Positions 42,701 to 52,900 of a stretch of 64,000 nucleotides of DNA are shown piece by piece; within the stretch, counting starts at the first letter, position 1; each line of letters starts with the position of its first letter. Under the pieces are notes generated by a model. That model saw only the letters and a list, made by a program, of their open reading frames with translations, searched no databases and was not told the origin of the DNA. Made by a program: the position numbers and the translations under genes. The DNA is taken from the NCBI GenBank assembly GCA_964525995.1, contig CAZGIM010000008.1, positions 1-64,000 on the forward strand, given 5' to 3'. The stretch is from CAIVAT01 sp964525995 (GTDB lineage Bacteria > Bacteroidota > Bacteroidia > Bacteroidales > FEN-979).

Positions 42701-43748
42701 GTTTGATTCCTTGTCCTGCCCGGCCCTTCACCGATTGTCTTTCGTTCTGGGGATTTCTGAATACCCTGAATTTAACATCTGTCAGATTTACCTGCCCCAC
42801 CTCGACCTTTTTATCCATCAGCGCCTTATACAGATCAACTCCCTGAATATAAAAAGAGGGTACCTCTATCTGGTAAAAATCACCTTTTCGCACTGCTTTC
42901 AACCTTTTTGCCTGAAAATTGGGTCTCAGGCTTACCTTTTTACCAAAAAGATGCGAACGTGTTAAAGAAAATCCGAGTTCGTCTGCTTTTAAAAAATAGA
43001 GGCTGTCGGCCAGCGCAAACTCCACATGGTGAATGATCAATTCCACATCGCGCGAATAAAAAACCCGTTCCCGGTTGTAGTAGCTGAACGGATTGACCGA
43101 TACATCCCTGAGATAGGCGCTGAATTCATATTCGCCCGTAGTTGCTTTTCGGCTGTGTGGCCGGAAGGATGAGAGAAACCGACCATTTGAAATCCTGACC
43201 GTATCAATATGAAAATCATTGAAGATACTGGATACCGCAGGATAGATATCTTCATATACAACACGCCATCGATTTCTTTTAGCCTGGATGGTGTCGGGAA
43301 AACCCGCAATCCTTAATACAGGATCCTGCAGTATAAGCTTTCGCAGATTTATCCGGTGGGTCGCATAGATTTGCCAGAAATAGAAACGGTCAAAGATCAG
43401 GGAACGAAACACTATTTCGTACAAGGCTTTCCTGACACTACCTTTCAATTTAAGCTGATTATAACGAATCGTGTCGGGAATCAGTTCAAAACTGTCGATT
43501 CTGACCCGTCCGGTAAGAATATTTATATCCAGCTTCCTGAAATCAACACGATAGACACCCTGGCTCTTAAGGGAGATTTTTTCCTGCAGGTAATTTCTTA
43601 AGACTTTCTCTCCAAAATAGTTTAACCCGAAATACAATGAGAAATATACAATTGTCAAGAATAAAAAAACCGTGACCAGGATTTTTCTAAGCCAATGTCT
43701 GTTTCTTTTCCGGGGAGATTTCCTTTCGACAGGATCCTGCTGGTCCAT
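39789..43748 (-). CDS. Giant AsmA/TamB-like membrane-anchored repeat protein
   Basis: A 1319-residue protein starting at 43748 (MDQQDPVERKSPRKR); the ATG at 43772 lies inside the -7 box, so it is unlikely to be used. One N-terminal TM helix (about 22-45) is followed by a long beta-rich periplasmic region. At least five modules of roughly 200 residues carry two repeated motifs: FYSRDxxL (VFYSRDVEL, IFYSREIEL, YFYSRDFDL) and LxKxLxxKK followed by a strand (LYKALMDKKVEV, RKLFLEKKLKA, LKALFQKKLLHA). This is the anchor-plus-beta-groove plan of AsmA-like lipid-transfer bridges. A role in moving lipid between membranes is inferred only. It heads the run into ftsX. Confidence 0.7.
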   Translation of the reverse strand: MDQQDPVERKSPRKRNRHWLRKILVTVFLFLTIVYFSLYFGLNYFGEKVLRNYLQEKISLKSQGVYRVDFRKLDINILTGRVRIDSFELIPDTIRYNQLKLKGSVRKALYEIVFRSLIFDRFYFWQIYATHRINLRKLILQDPVLRIAGFPDTIQAKRNRWRVVYEDIYPAVSSIFNDFHIDTVRISNGRFLSSFRPHSRKATTGEYEFSAYLRDVSVNPFSYYNRERVFYSRDVELIIHHVEFALADSLYFLKADELGFSLTRSHLFGKKVSLRPNFQAKRLKAVRKGDFYQIEVPSFYIQGVDLYKALMDKKVEVGQVNLTDVKFRVFRNPQNERQSVKGRAGQGIKLNDLYSVISKNLHFIGIDTLKVKNGSLEFFAGLNQPNPELRIGRIDITLDKFRLDSTAKQDPDRIFYSREIELYVDHMNLRLRDGIHDIDANALHLSTRNSILTVGSTLLFPEKSGNWTGRTDRGNTLYLLVPGLTFTGIDLKKVFNRRILTFDLLTIEEPDFRYTRFRPPRNPDPRFKKPVDFFQEENEDFFYTLMKKYLWSIQAKEIHVSHGNLKYTLGQDNLEIPVASSEFSLTMHDFLIDSVHGMNNQGYFYSRDFDLDLRSVVMASSDSLNQFSADSIQVITRDSIIKAYNIQFFKSPQPVFFISAPTRHSWFSVGFTLRQLSVTGLNHRKLFLEKKLKANEIIVDDPAVILKSQRIVRPAAVENESAGLGAGEFIRTFEIGRCVITKGDFSYQGQGEQKSSVFSLKDIDFTIQNAMVHIPRKGMNDGQIRFDSLSLSVFPLRAVISDSSYLLEVQSLRFHSYPARIDAEGISVKPMKADPLLSRGGEKMRLFIPQVELLGFFFDRAIFEKKWIIDKISVEKPKLSVMWPDNREQPGLQRQERPFASISLPAIIDSVAVRQLEIKKAEVSLSFNRQNQVTNYKVNDLNITVDHFRVDTTTAACPEKGPQFFSDQITASASGSSFPTADSLYLISFEKISLSTNPARILIHSPAMIPRYDKSEFSEKRGYQSDRLEIRLDRIGLDQIDLKALFQKKLLHANHVTLDGFSFGSYRDKRIPRPDRQRRPLPQQMIRNIKTPVIFDTISLTGGVAVYEEQTGDQPGMIFFDQMQAVVTGFSTVPNSTPDLILSGTGRFMGTGKAEARFRFFSDHPRDSFLFSATLGNLDLREINPMLSRLEPVMISRGRSPGTRVWYVRANDSIARGLITFEYEDLGIKLQQIRPGAWNKIEQSLLTELINLILPGGNPIQGEPVRQGVIWYERDRSKGIFNFIWKSVLSGVKSSAGINNKEQKAILKSMKRERKAKKT

Positions 43749-43769
43749 GAATGGGGAAGTATGAGTTCC

Positions 43770-43777
43770 CAAATATA
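43770..43777 (-). promoter_or_regulatory. -7 box (TATATTTG) of the AsmA-like gene run
   Basis: Minus-strand TATATTTG, 21 bp upstream of the ATG at 43748. It overlaps the alternative ATG at 43772 and so argues for the shorter protein. Divergent from the leuS promoter. Confidence 0.55.
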
Positions 43778-43806
43778 AGGAATTCCGCTATCCGGCCGAT
43801 TTTTTC

Positions 43807-43814
43807 TACCTTTG
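43807..43814 (+). promoter_or_regulatory. -7 box (TACCTTTG) of leuS
   Basis: TACCTTTG, 65 bp before the leuS start at 43880, matching the Bacteroidota -7 element. The -33 element is not clear. Confidence 0.5.
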
Positions 43815-43879
43815 CGAACATTTCTGACGCAATCACCCATGCAGAAATGATAAGCGAATAAACACCAATGATTCACATT

Positions 43880-46831
43880 ATGGATTACAATTTTCCGGAA
43901 ATAGAGAAAAAATGGCAAAAATATTGGATCGACCACGATACCTACCGGTCCGAAATCGACTATTCAAAACCTAAATATTATGTTCTCGACATGTTTCCCT
44001 ATCCTTCGGGAGCGGGCTTACACGTTGGACATCCACTTGGGTATATCGCCTCCGATATTTTTTCCAGATTTAAAAGGCTGCAGGGATTTAATGTACTTCA
44101 TCCGATGGGATACGATGCTTACGGATTACCAGCCGAACAGTATGCCATTCAAACCGGAACCCATCCAGCCGTCACCACGGCAAAGAATATTGCCCGCTAC
44201 CGGGAACAAATGGATCAGCTTGGTTTCTGCTTCGACTGGAACCGGGAGGTAAAAACCTGTGACCCGGCCTATTATAAATGGACCCAGTGGACTTTCATCC
44301 AACTCTTTCATCATTGGTATAACAATAAAACACAAAAAGCCGAACCCGTGTCGGTTCTCGAAAGGCATTTTGAACAGTTTGGAAATGAAGGAATCCGGGC
44401 AGCTATGAGCGTGAACTGGGTTAAAGAATTAATAAGAAAGGACCCGGGTTTCGGAGTTGAATGGGATGGAAATTTTTCAGCGGTTCAATGGAATGCTTTT
44501 TCAAAGAAGCAACAACAGGAAATCCTGATGAATTACCGGCTGGCTTATCTTTCAGATGCAATGGTAAACTGGTGTCCCGACCTGGGGACTGTTCTGGCCA
44601 ACGATGAGGTCGCGAACGGTTATTCGGTCAGAGGGGGACATCCGGTTGAGCGAAAGCGAATGCGTCAATGGTTCCTCAGGATTACCGCTTACGCCCAGCG
44701 ACTCCTCGACGGTCTTGAAACCATTGATTTTTCAGAATCATTAAAAGAGATGCAACGTAACTGGATCGGCCGGTCGGAGGGAGCAGAAATATTCTTTCCG
44801 GTTAAAGGTACAGATTTGCACCTCCCAATATTTACAACGCGGCCCGATACTATTTTCGGGGCAACCTTTATGGTGCTGGCGCCGGAACATGAATATATAC
44901 CGTTGATTACCACCATCGATCGAAAAGAATCGGTTGACCATTACATCCGGGAAGCCATGAACCGCTCGGAACGGGAACGCATGGCCGAAGTGAAGAACAT
45001 AACCGGTGTATTTACCGGCGCTTACTGCATCAACCCGATCAGCGGCGAATCCTTACCCGTATGGGTGGCCGATTATGTTCTTGCCGGTTACGGCACGGGT
45101 GCAATCATGGCTGTGCCCGCACACGACAGCCGCGACTATGACTTTGCAAAACACTTTGACCTGCCCATTATTGAAGTAGTTTCGGGGGGCGATATTTCAG
45201 AGCATTCGTATGATGCAAAAGACGGAATATTGATTAACAGCGGGTTCATTAACAGCATGAATGTAAAAACCGCTATTGATGCAGTAATTCAAAGGATCAA
45301 TGAGTTTGGGCTGGGTCACGGTACGCTGAATTTTCGTTTGCGCGATGCCATCTTCAGCCGTCAACGTTACTGGGGCGAACCTTTCCCGGTCTTTTATAAG
45401 GACGGTATCCCGAGTACACTCGACGAGAACGAACTCCCTTTGCTGCTCCCCGAAGTTGACAAATACCTACCCACCGAGACCGGGGATCCACCGCTTGCAA
45501 GAGCAGCCAACTGGTTAACCCGGGATGGATATCAGCTTGAAACCAGTACGATGCCGGGTTTTGCAGGATCAAGCGGATATTACCTCCGTTACATGGATCC
45601 CGGAAATGATAAAGAGTACTTTTCACGGAAAGCGGTGGAATACTGGCAGGATGTTGATCTTTACATCGGCGGTTCGGAACATGCTACCGGCCATCTTATC
45701 TATTCCCGCTTTTGGAACAAGTTTCTTTATGACATCGGGTTGTCGGTAAAAGAAGAACCTTTTAAAAAACTGGTGAACCAGGGAATGATTCAGGGAATCA
45801 GCCAGAAAGCAAGGGTCCTGTTCCGTAGCAAGGATGATGAAAAATCCTCATCTGAAAATCCCGGTGGGCTGATCCTCCCGGAAGGTTTTGACTACCTGGA
45901 TAAAAATCCTGATTGTCAGATTGCCTGGATCAACATTCCCGTTGAATATGTTCACCAAAATGTTCTGAACGAAGAACAACTGGAACTGTGCAGGAGGATG
46001 TTCACCGCTCTTTCAAATTATAAAATTGCCACTCTCGGCGAAATCCTGGAGAGTCGTCTCATTCCGGCCGGTGAAAGAGACCGGGTGAAACAAGATTACG
46101 GGCATCTTTTTACCTCCGGCAGCGTGACCCTGAAACCGGAAGTAGAAAAGATGTCGAAATCGAAATATAATGTTGTCAACCCCGATGACCTTGTCGCTAA
46201 ATATGGCGCCGACACCTTCCGGATGTACGAAATGTTCCTGGGGCCCCTTGAACAGTCGAAACCCTGGGATACCAACGGGATTGAGGGTGTTTTCAGATTT
46301 ATCCGTAAATTCTGGAGATTGTATCATGATGAAAACAACAATTTCAGAGTTTCGGATGAGCCTCCTAAAGCCGATGAACTGCGGATTCTTCACCGCACGA
46401 TAAAAAAAGTGAGTGATGACATTGAACGGCTCTCGTTCAACACCGTCGTCAGCACTTTAATGATCTGCACCAATGAACTTACTGACTTGAAGTGCAGCAA
46501 TCGGGGAATCCTTACCGACCTTCTGATCCTGATCTCCCCATACGCCCCGCATCTTGCCGAAGAACTATGGCAAAACCTGGGGCATTCCGAAAGTATTTTC
46601 TTTGCCCGGCTCCCCGAGTTTAAAGCTGAATACCTGGTCGAGAACACTTTTGAATATCCGGTATCTTTTAACGGTAAGATGCGGTTCAAATTGGAATTGC
46701 CTGCCGATATGGATACAGCCGATATTGAAAAAGCAGCGGTTGCAGCTAAAGAATCCGAAAAATGGCTCCAGGGAAAGCCACCCAGAAAGATCGTCGTGGT
46801 AAAGAAAAAGATTATTAACATTGTGATCTGA
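43880..46831 (+). CDS. leuS: Leucyl-tRNA synthetase
   Basis: A 983-residue class I synthetase. The start is MDYNFPEIEKKWQKYW; an ATG four codons upstream is possible. The HIGH motif appears as HVGH in PYPSGAGLHVGHPLGY. The CP1 editing domain includes TTRPDTIFGATFMVLAPEH and the DSRDYDFA region. The KMSKS loop is at K757 (KMSKSKYN), followed by the anticodon-binding domain and a C-terminal domain ending PRKIVVVKKKIINIVI. It is longer than the E. coli enzyme (860), with an insert near 640-700, as in other Bacteroidota. Confidence 0.97.
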   Translation: MDYNFPEIEKKWQKYWIDHDTYRSEIDYSKPKYYVLDMFPYPSGAGLHVGHPLGYIASDIFSRFKRLQGFNVLHPMGYDAYGLPAEQYAIQTGTHPAVTTAKNIARYREQMDQLGFCFDWNREVKTCDPAYYKWTQWTFIQLFHHWYNNKTQKAEPVSVLERHFEQFGNEGIRAAMSVNWVKELIRKDPGFGVEWDGNFSAVQWNAFSKKQQQEILMNYRLAYLSDAMVNWCPDLGTVLANDEVANGYSVRGGHPVERKRMRQWFLRITAYAQRLLDGLETIDFSESLKEMQRNWIGRSEGAEIFFPVKGTDLHLPIFTTRPDTIFGATFMVLAPEHEYIPLITTIDRKESVDHYIREAMNRSERERMAEVKNITGVFTGAYCINPISGESLPVWVADYVLAGYGTGAIMAVPAHDSRDYDFAKHFDLPIIEVVSGGDISEHSYDAKDGILINSGFINSMNVKTAIDAVIQRINEFGLGHGTLNFRLRDAIFSRQRYWGEPFPVFYKDGIPSTLDENELPLLLPEVDKYLPTETGDPPLARAANWLTRDGYQLETSTMPGFAGSSGYYLRYMDPGNDKEYFSRKAVEYWQDVDLYIGGSEHATGHLIYSRFWNKFLYDIGLSVKEEPFKKLVNQGMIQGISQKARVLFRSKDDEKSSSENPGGLILPEGFDYLDKNPDCQIAWINIPVEYVHQNVLNEEQLELCRRMFTALSNYKIATLGEILESRLIPAGERDRVKQDYGHLFTSGSVTLKPEVEKMSKSKYNVVNPDDLVAKYGADTFRMYEMFLGPLEQSKPWDTNGIEGVFRFIRKFWRLYHDENNNFRVSDEPPKADELRILHRTIKKVSDDIERLSFNTVVSTLMICTNELTDLKCSNRGILTDLLILISPYAPHLAEELWQNLGHSESIFFARLPEFKAEYLVENTFEYPVSFNGKMRFKLELPADMDTADIEKAAVAAKESEKWLQGKPPRKIVVVKKKIINIVI

Positions 46832-46973
46832 TTTTCTGAAAACCCCGGTACTCCAGAATCATTTACCACAAGTCTGCCTTTTATTTTTCTTCATTACGCC
46901 TTCTCGGTACAATTTTTGCTTTGCCGACCGGTTTTGCAAATTATCGTATCTTCGGTTTATAAATCATTTCATC

Positions 46974-49900
46974 ATGAAAACCCGGGTTCTTCTTTTTTTT
47001 CTACCTGTTTTCACCATATGGATGGTGGCCTCAACAAAGGCATATTCAACCCTTCCCGATCCTGTTAATGCCCAGGGGTATTTGCATCAGGGCCAGTTTA
47101 ACCCGGATCAATGGAAAACAGTCGATTCCCTCCTTGCCATGGGGCAACCACGTTCGGCCCTCATTATCGTAAACAAGATCTATGAAGACACACGGAAACA
47201 AGGCGATACTCCACAATTTATCAAAGCTGTTATTTACCGGATCAGAATCAATTCAGAATTCCAGGAGGATTTCTTGAATCAGACCATACGCGATCTGCGT
47301 GGTGAAATTTTGAAAAGCAAGGAACCGGCAACTTCGATACTCCATTCGATTCTGGCAGAAGTATATTGGAAATACTATCGGAATAATGCATACCGGTTCC
47401 GCGACAGAAGCCGGTTATCCGTGATCAGTCAGGATAGCATTTCTACCTGGGATCTGAATACCATTGCCGAAGCAATTACCAACGAATACCTGCGATCAAT
47501 TCAGAACGCTCAAGTGCTGAAGTCCACTCCCATCGGATCGTTCAAGGAAATTCTTCAAACATCCGATAAGGAAACCCGCGAAAATTCAGGGCAACGGAGA
47601 AAAACCCTTACAAAACCTGAAGAAATATGCCCCACCCTGTACGATTTCCTGGGGCAACGTGCGCTCGATTTTTTCACAGTCAGCGAGGGACCCGTCAATC
47701 AACCGGCAACCGGATTCTGCATTGATCGGCCGGATTTTTTCGGGCCTACAGATAAATTTGTACAGTTCATGGGTGAGTCCGCGAAAGTTACTACAGGACC
47801 ACTCAGTTATGACTCCATCTCAACTACTTATCTTGCTTTCCGCATGTTCCAATCGTTGGCTGCATTCCACCTTCAGGATAAAAATCCTGTTGCCCTTATT
47901 CAGATCGAAATCGACCGTTACAAATTCATGCAGATGAATTCAGTACTCGGAATAAAGGACTCCCTCTATTTTGAAGGATTGAAAACGCTGGAAAAAGAAC
48001 ATCTGACCTCCCCTGCGTCCACATGGGTGACATTTGCCATTGGCGAATACCTTAACGATGAAGGAAATAAATATGATCCCCTGAAATCCGACCGGCATAA
48101 GTGGGATAAAAAATCAGCGCTCGAATATTGCGAAGCCGCTATTAAAAGATTTCCCGATTCCGAGGGCGCTAAAAATTGCAAGGTTCTTGCAAACGGCATC
48201 CGGACTGTATCATTTCATTTAAACATTGAAGAAGCAGCACCTCCCGAAAAACCATTTCCTGTTCGGGTTGAAGTTTCGAATGTCAAAGAGTTATATTTCA
48301 GATTGATCAAAATCAATCCCGACGAATATTCAGCTAAAATAGGACACGTCGAACGAAAAGAATTAATCAGGTTTATCACCTCCTTCCCCGCCCTAAAAGC
48401 ATGGAAACAAACCATTCCATCCGACGACGATTACCAGAAGCATTCGGTTACTATTGCAGGTCCGCCGGTCGATGCCGGATTTTATCTTCTTCTTTGCGCT
48501 CCGGATGAAAAGATCCGGTTCGAAAACCAGGATCCCGCTTATGCCTCTTTTTGGTCCACCCGGATGAGCTATATCAGCAAAGAAAACAGCGACGGGAGCG
48601 CCGATTGGTTTGTCCTCGATCGCGAAACAGGCCTTCCATTGAAAGATATTCTGGCCCAGGCGTGGGAAGAACGGTATAATTATACCAGCCATGAAAACGA
48701 AAAGGTTAAGACCGGCGAGTTTCGTACCGATGATCAGGGATATATCCATTTCCCGCCAAATACATCGAGTAGCAGGAATTCAAACTATTTTTTCAGATTG
48801 TCGATGAAAGATGATCTTTTGATCACTCAAAGTAAATATCATCGCCCGGTTTCATCTCCCTCCGACCGTCGTCATTTGCAGACCCTGTTTTACACCGATC
48901 GCGCCATATACCGACCCGGACAGACCCTATATTTCAAAGGCATTATTCTGGAAAGAACCGGCGACAGTTCCAGGATTCAGCCGGACCGCGAAACCAAGGT
49001 CATTTTTACAGATGCCAACGGGCAAAAAATCACTGAACAAATGTTCAGATCCAATGAATTCGGCTCCTTCAACGGCTCATTTTCCATTCCAACCGGCCGC
49101 CTTTTGGGTGAAATGACCATCCACAACGAATCAGGGTCTGTCTCCGTTTCGGTCGAGGAATACAAGCGACTTACCTTCGAGGTGGTCATCAACCCTTTGG
49201 AAGGCAATTATAAACTCAATGAAACGATGGAAGTAACAGGAAAAGCCATGAATTTTGCCGGAAATGCTGTTGATGGCGGAACCGTAAAATTCAGGGTCGT
49301 ACGTACTGTTCGTTTCCCGTTACGGGATTGGGGATGGTTTCTACCCATTACCATTGGTCCGGAAGTTGAAATTACCAATGGCACGACTAAAACAGACAGT
49401 GCCGGGAATTTCACGATCGGATTCAGGGCCTTGCCCGACCTGAAACTTGATAAAAAAACCAGAGCCGTCTTTGACTTCACTGTTAATGCCGATATAACCG
49501 ATTTGAATGGTGAAACACAATCAGTTCAGCAGACAGTTTCAGTGGGATACATTTCGCTTCTTGTGGAAAACAACCTCAATGACAAAGTTAATCTCCTTAA
49601 TGACAGCCTGTTAAAAGTTACCACTACTAACCTGAACGGGAGGCTTACTCCGTCGGCGGTTACCGTGAGCCTGATCCGCTTGAGGCAGCCCGACCGGGCT
49701 TTCAAATCCCGTCTGTGGCCCCAAACCGATCTGAACATCATGACCCGGGAAGAATTTCATGCGCAATTCCCTTATGATCCATATGCCAATGAAGACGATC
49801 GGGCAACCTGGCCTGCAGAGAAAATTATTTTTGAAAAAACAATTAACACCCTCACCGACTCCATCATCAACCTGAAGAATGCCGGAGTACCATTAATGGA

Positions 49901-52900
49901 TCCCGGTTCATATGCATTGGTCATGAGCGCCACAGATCCATTTGGCGAAAAGGTTGAAACCAAGGGTTATTTCACCGCATTCAACCCCGATTCCCGTGAG
50001 GTCCCCGAACAGACAATCGACTGGTTTGTCGCGTTGAAAACGAAAGGAGCGCCTGGCGAAAATGTCAGTTTTTTAATAGGTTCAAAAGAGGACAATGTTA
50101 ATGTGATCTATGAGATACGGCTCAGGGATACGCTGGTATCACGTGAATGGATCAAAATCAATGACCGTGCTATAAAGATCGAAATCCCCATCAGGGAACG
50201 ATACCGGGGAAATTTTTCAGTGAATTTCATGTTTGTCAAGCACAACAGGGTTTTCCAAAACTCAGCATTGGTCACGGTTCCTTATATCAATAAAAACCTC
50301 GATATCAGGTTTGAAACCTTTAGGAACAAACTGGACCCGGGCGCCCGTGAAGAGTGGAAAATCAAGATCTCCGGGGCTGACCGGAATCCGGTCAGGGCAG
50401 AGTTTTTGACCGCAATGTATGATGCCTCCCTCGACCAGTTCAGGACAAACACCTGGTTGTTCCCGGTTTATCAGCGTTACAACGGCATATATCCCTGGGA
50501 TGTGGATGACGCGTTCCGCATCGGAGGCGGATATGGGTACCGGCACGCTCAAACCCACGATTCCTACATTAATATTCCGGAATTGAAACTGAACTGGTTT
50601 GGTCTATCCTATTTTAGCAGTGCCGGCCGTGACCGGTTTTTCCGCGGCGGAAAAGGATCTTTCGATGCACCCCTGGTGATGGGGATGAAAGCAACCTCAG
50701 AAAGTGAAGTCTTAACGGAAACGTTGTCTGAACGGACAGGAGTTAATGATGGGTCACCAATGAATCAAGATCCAGGGGCAGGTCTTTCAACAGCCGAACA
50801 ACATAGGTTACCCAAACCGGTTAACAATATCCAAATCCGGAAAAACTTCAACGAGACCGCATTCTTTTACCCATCAATGGTGACCGACTCGACCGGAAGT
50901 CTCCTTCTGAGTTTTACGGTTCCCGAATCGCTCACCCGTTGGAAACTTTCGGGACTGGCCCACACCCAAAACCTTGAATACGGTCTGATCGAAAAGGAGG
51001 TCGTTACCCGTAACGAGCTGATGGTCTTCCCCAATGTTCCGCGGTTTGTACGACAGGGCGATACGGTTGTTTTTGCAACAAAAGTCGTTAATCTGTCCGA
51101 TCGGGATATTTCCGGTGATGTCGCAATTGAACTGGTCAATGCAATAACGCTCCAAAAACTGGATTCCATCCTGATGATAAATTCAAAAACATCGTTGCCG
51201 GCCATCACCCAACCTATTACGCTGTCCAAGGACCAAAGTGCAATGGTGTTCTGGACCTTGATAATCCCCGTAAGTACGGATCTTTCACTGTTGCAATACC
51301 GGATCACAGCACAGGCCGGCACTTTCAGCGACGGGGAGGAAAAGATGATCCCGGTACTTACCAACCGGATGATGGTTACCGAATCACTGCCGTTGCCGGT
51401 TAGAGGTATGACATCAGCAGTCTTTTCATTCGATAAATTGATTGAATCCGGGAAAACCGGCAATAATTCGTTGAAGAATTACAGATTGACACTCGAATTT
51501 GCTACCAATCCGGCCTGGTATGCCATCCAGGCGCTTCCGTCGTTGAACGACAAACCATACCAGAATGCCGATGCAATATTCAACGCTTTTTATTCCAACA
51601 GCATCGCCGCATTCATTGCCAATTCAAACCCGTCAATAAAAGCCATATTTGAAAGCTGGAAGACGATTACACCTGATGCCCTTCAATCGAATCTTGAGAA
51701 AAATGAAGAGCTGAAATCGGCAATGCTTCAGGAAACGCCCTGGGTGTTGGAAGCCCAAAGTGAATCAGCGCAAAAAAGAAAACTCGGGCTTTATTTTGAT
51801 CTTAACACCCTCGAAGCAAACCTCCAGGATAATCTTCAAAAACTCCTCCGGCTCCAGAAACCTTCCGGTGGGTGGACCTGGTTTGAGGGAATGCCTGAAA
51901 GTCGTTGGATTACCCAGAATATCATTACGGGGCTGGGGCATCTGGATCACCTTGGTATTACAGGGATCAGGAAGGACCCTGCAATCTTTCAAATGGTACA
52001 GAAGGGGATCCAGTTCCTCGACGAAGAACTGGTAAAAGATTACCGGAATCTGAAACAAATCGATAAAGTAAATCTTGATGACAACCATCTGTCATCAACC
52101 CAAATTCAGTACCTCTATGCCCGCAGTTATTTTTTATCAGTCAAGGGATTGGAAATTGATAAACAACATGCTGATTTCAAGGAGGCATTTTCATATTACA
52201 GGAAACAGGCGGAAAAATACTGGATAAACAACGACCGGTATCTTCAGGGTATGATCGCTCTGGCTTTACATCGGTTGGATAATGAAAAACTTTCCGGCCT
52301 GATCCTTCAATCGCTTACCGAAAAAGCGCTTCATTCAGATGAGATGGGAATGTACTGGGCAACCGACCGGGATGACAACGGGTACCGTTGGTACCAAGCT
52401 CCCGTTGAGACACAGGCCATGATGATAGAGGCTTTTGATGAAATATTAAAGGAAGAGAAAACAGTAGAAGAATTAAAAATCTGGTTGCTCAAACAAAAAC
52501 AGACACAACTGTGGCGGACCGGCCGTGCTACTGTTGAAGCATGTTACGCATTACTTCTGAGGGGAGCCGATTTGCTGGGTTCTGCTTCGATGGGGAAAGA
52601 CGATCAAAAGGGAGTCGTTATCACTTTAGGAAAGCACAAAATCGATTCCGATAAACTGACCGATGTAAGAAAAGAGGCCGGGACCGGGTATTTCAAGATG
52701 TCGTGGCAGGGAGATGAGATCATGCCCACAATGGGCAATGTTAAAGTTACCAAAACATCCGAAGGAATAGCCTGGGGAGCCCTCTACTGGCAGTATTTTG
52801 AAGATCTGGATAAAATTTCTCCGGCCGCAACGCCTTTGCGGTTGAACAAGAAGGTCTATGTAGAGAGAACAACACCCGCTGGCCCTGTTTTGGACGAAAT

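Noticed and set aside
43773..43879. T-box or other leader riboswitch for leuS
   Set aside because: Only about 65 bp separate the -7 box from the start, too short for a T-box, and no specifier stem is seen.
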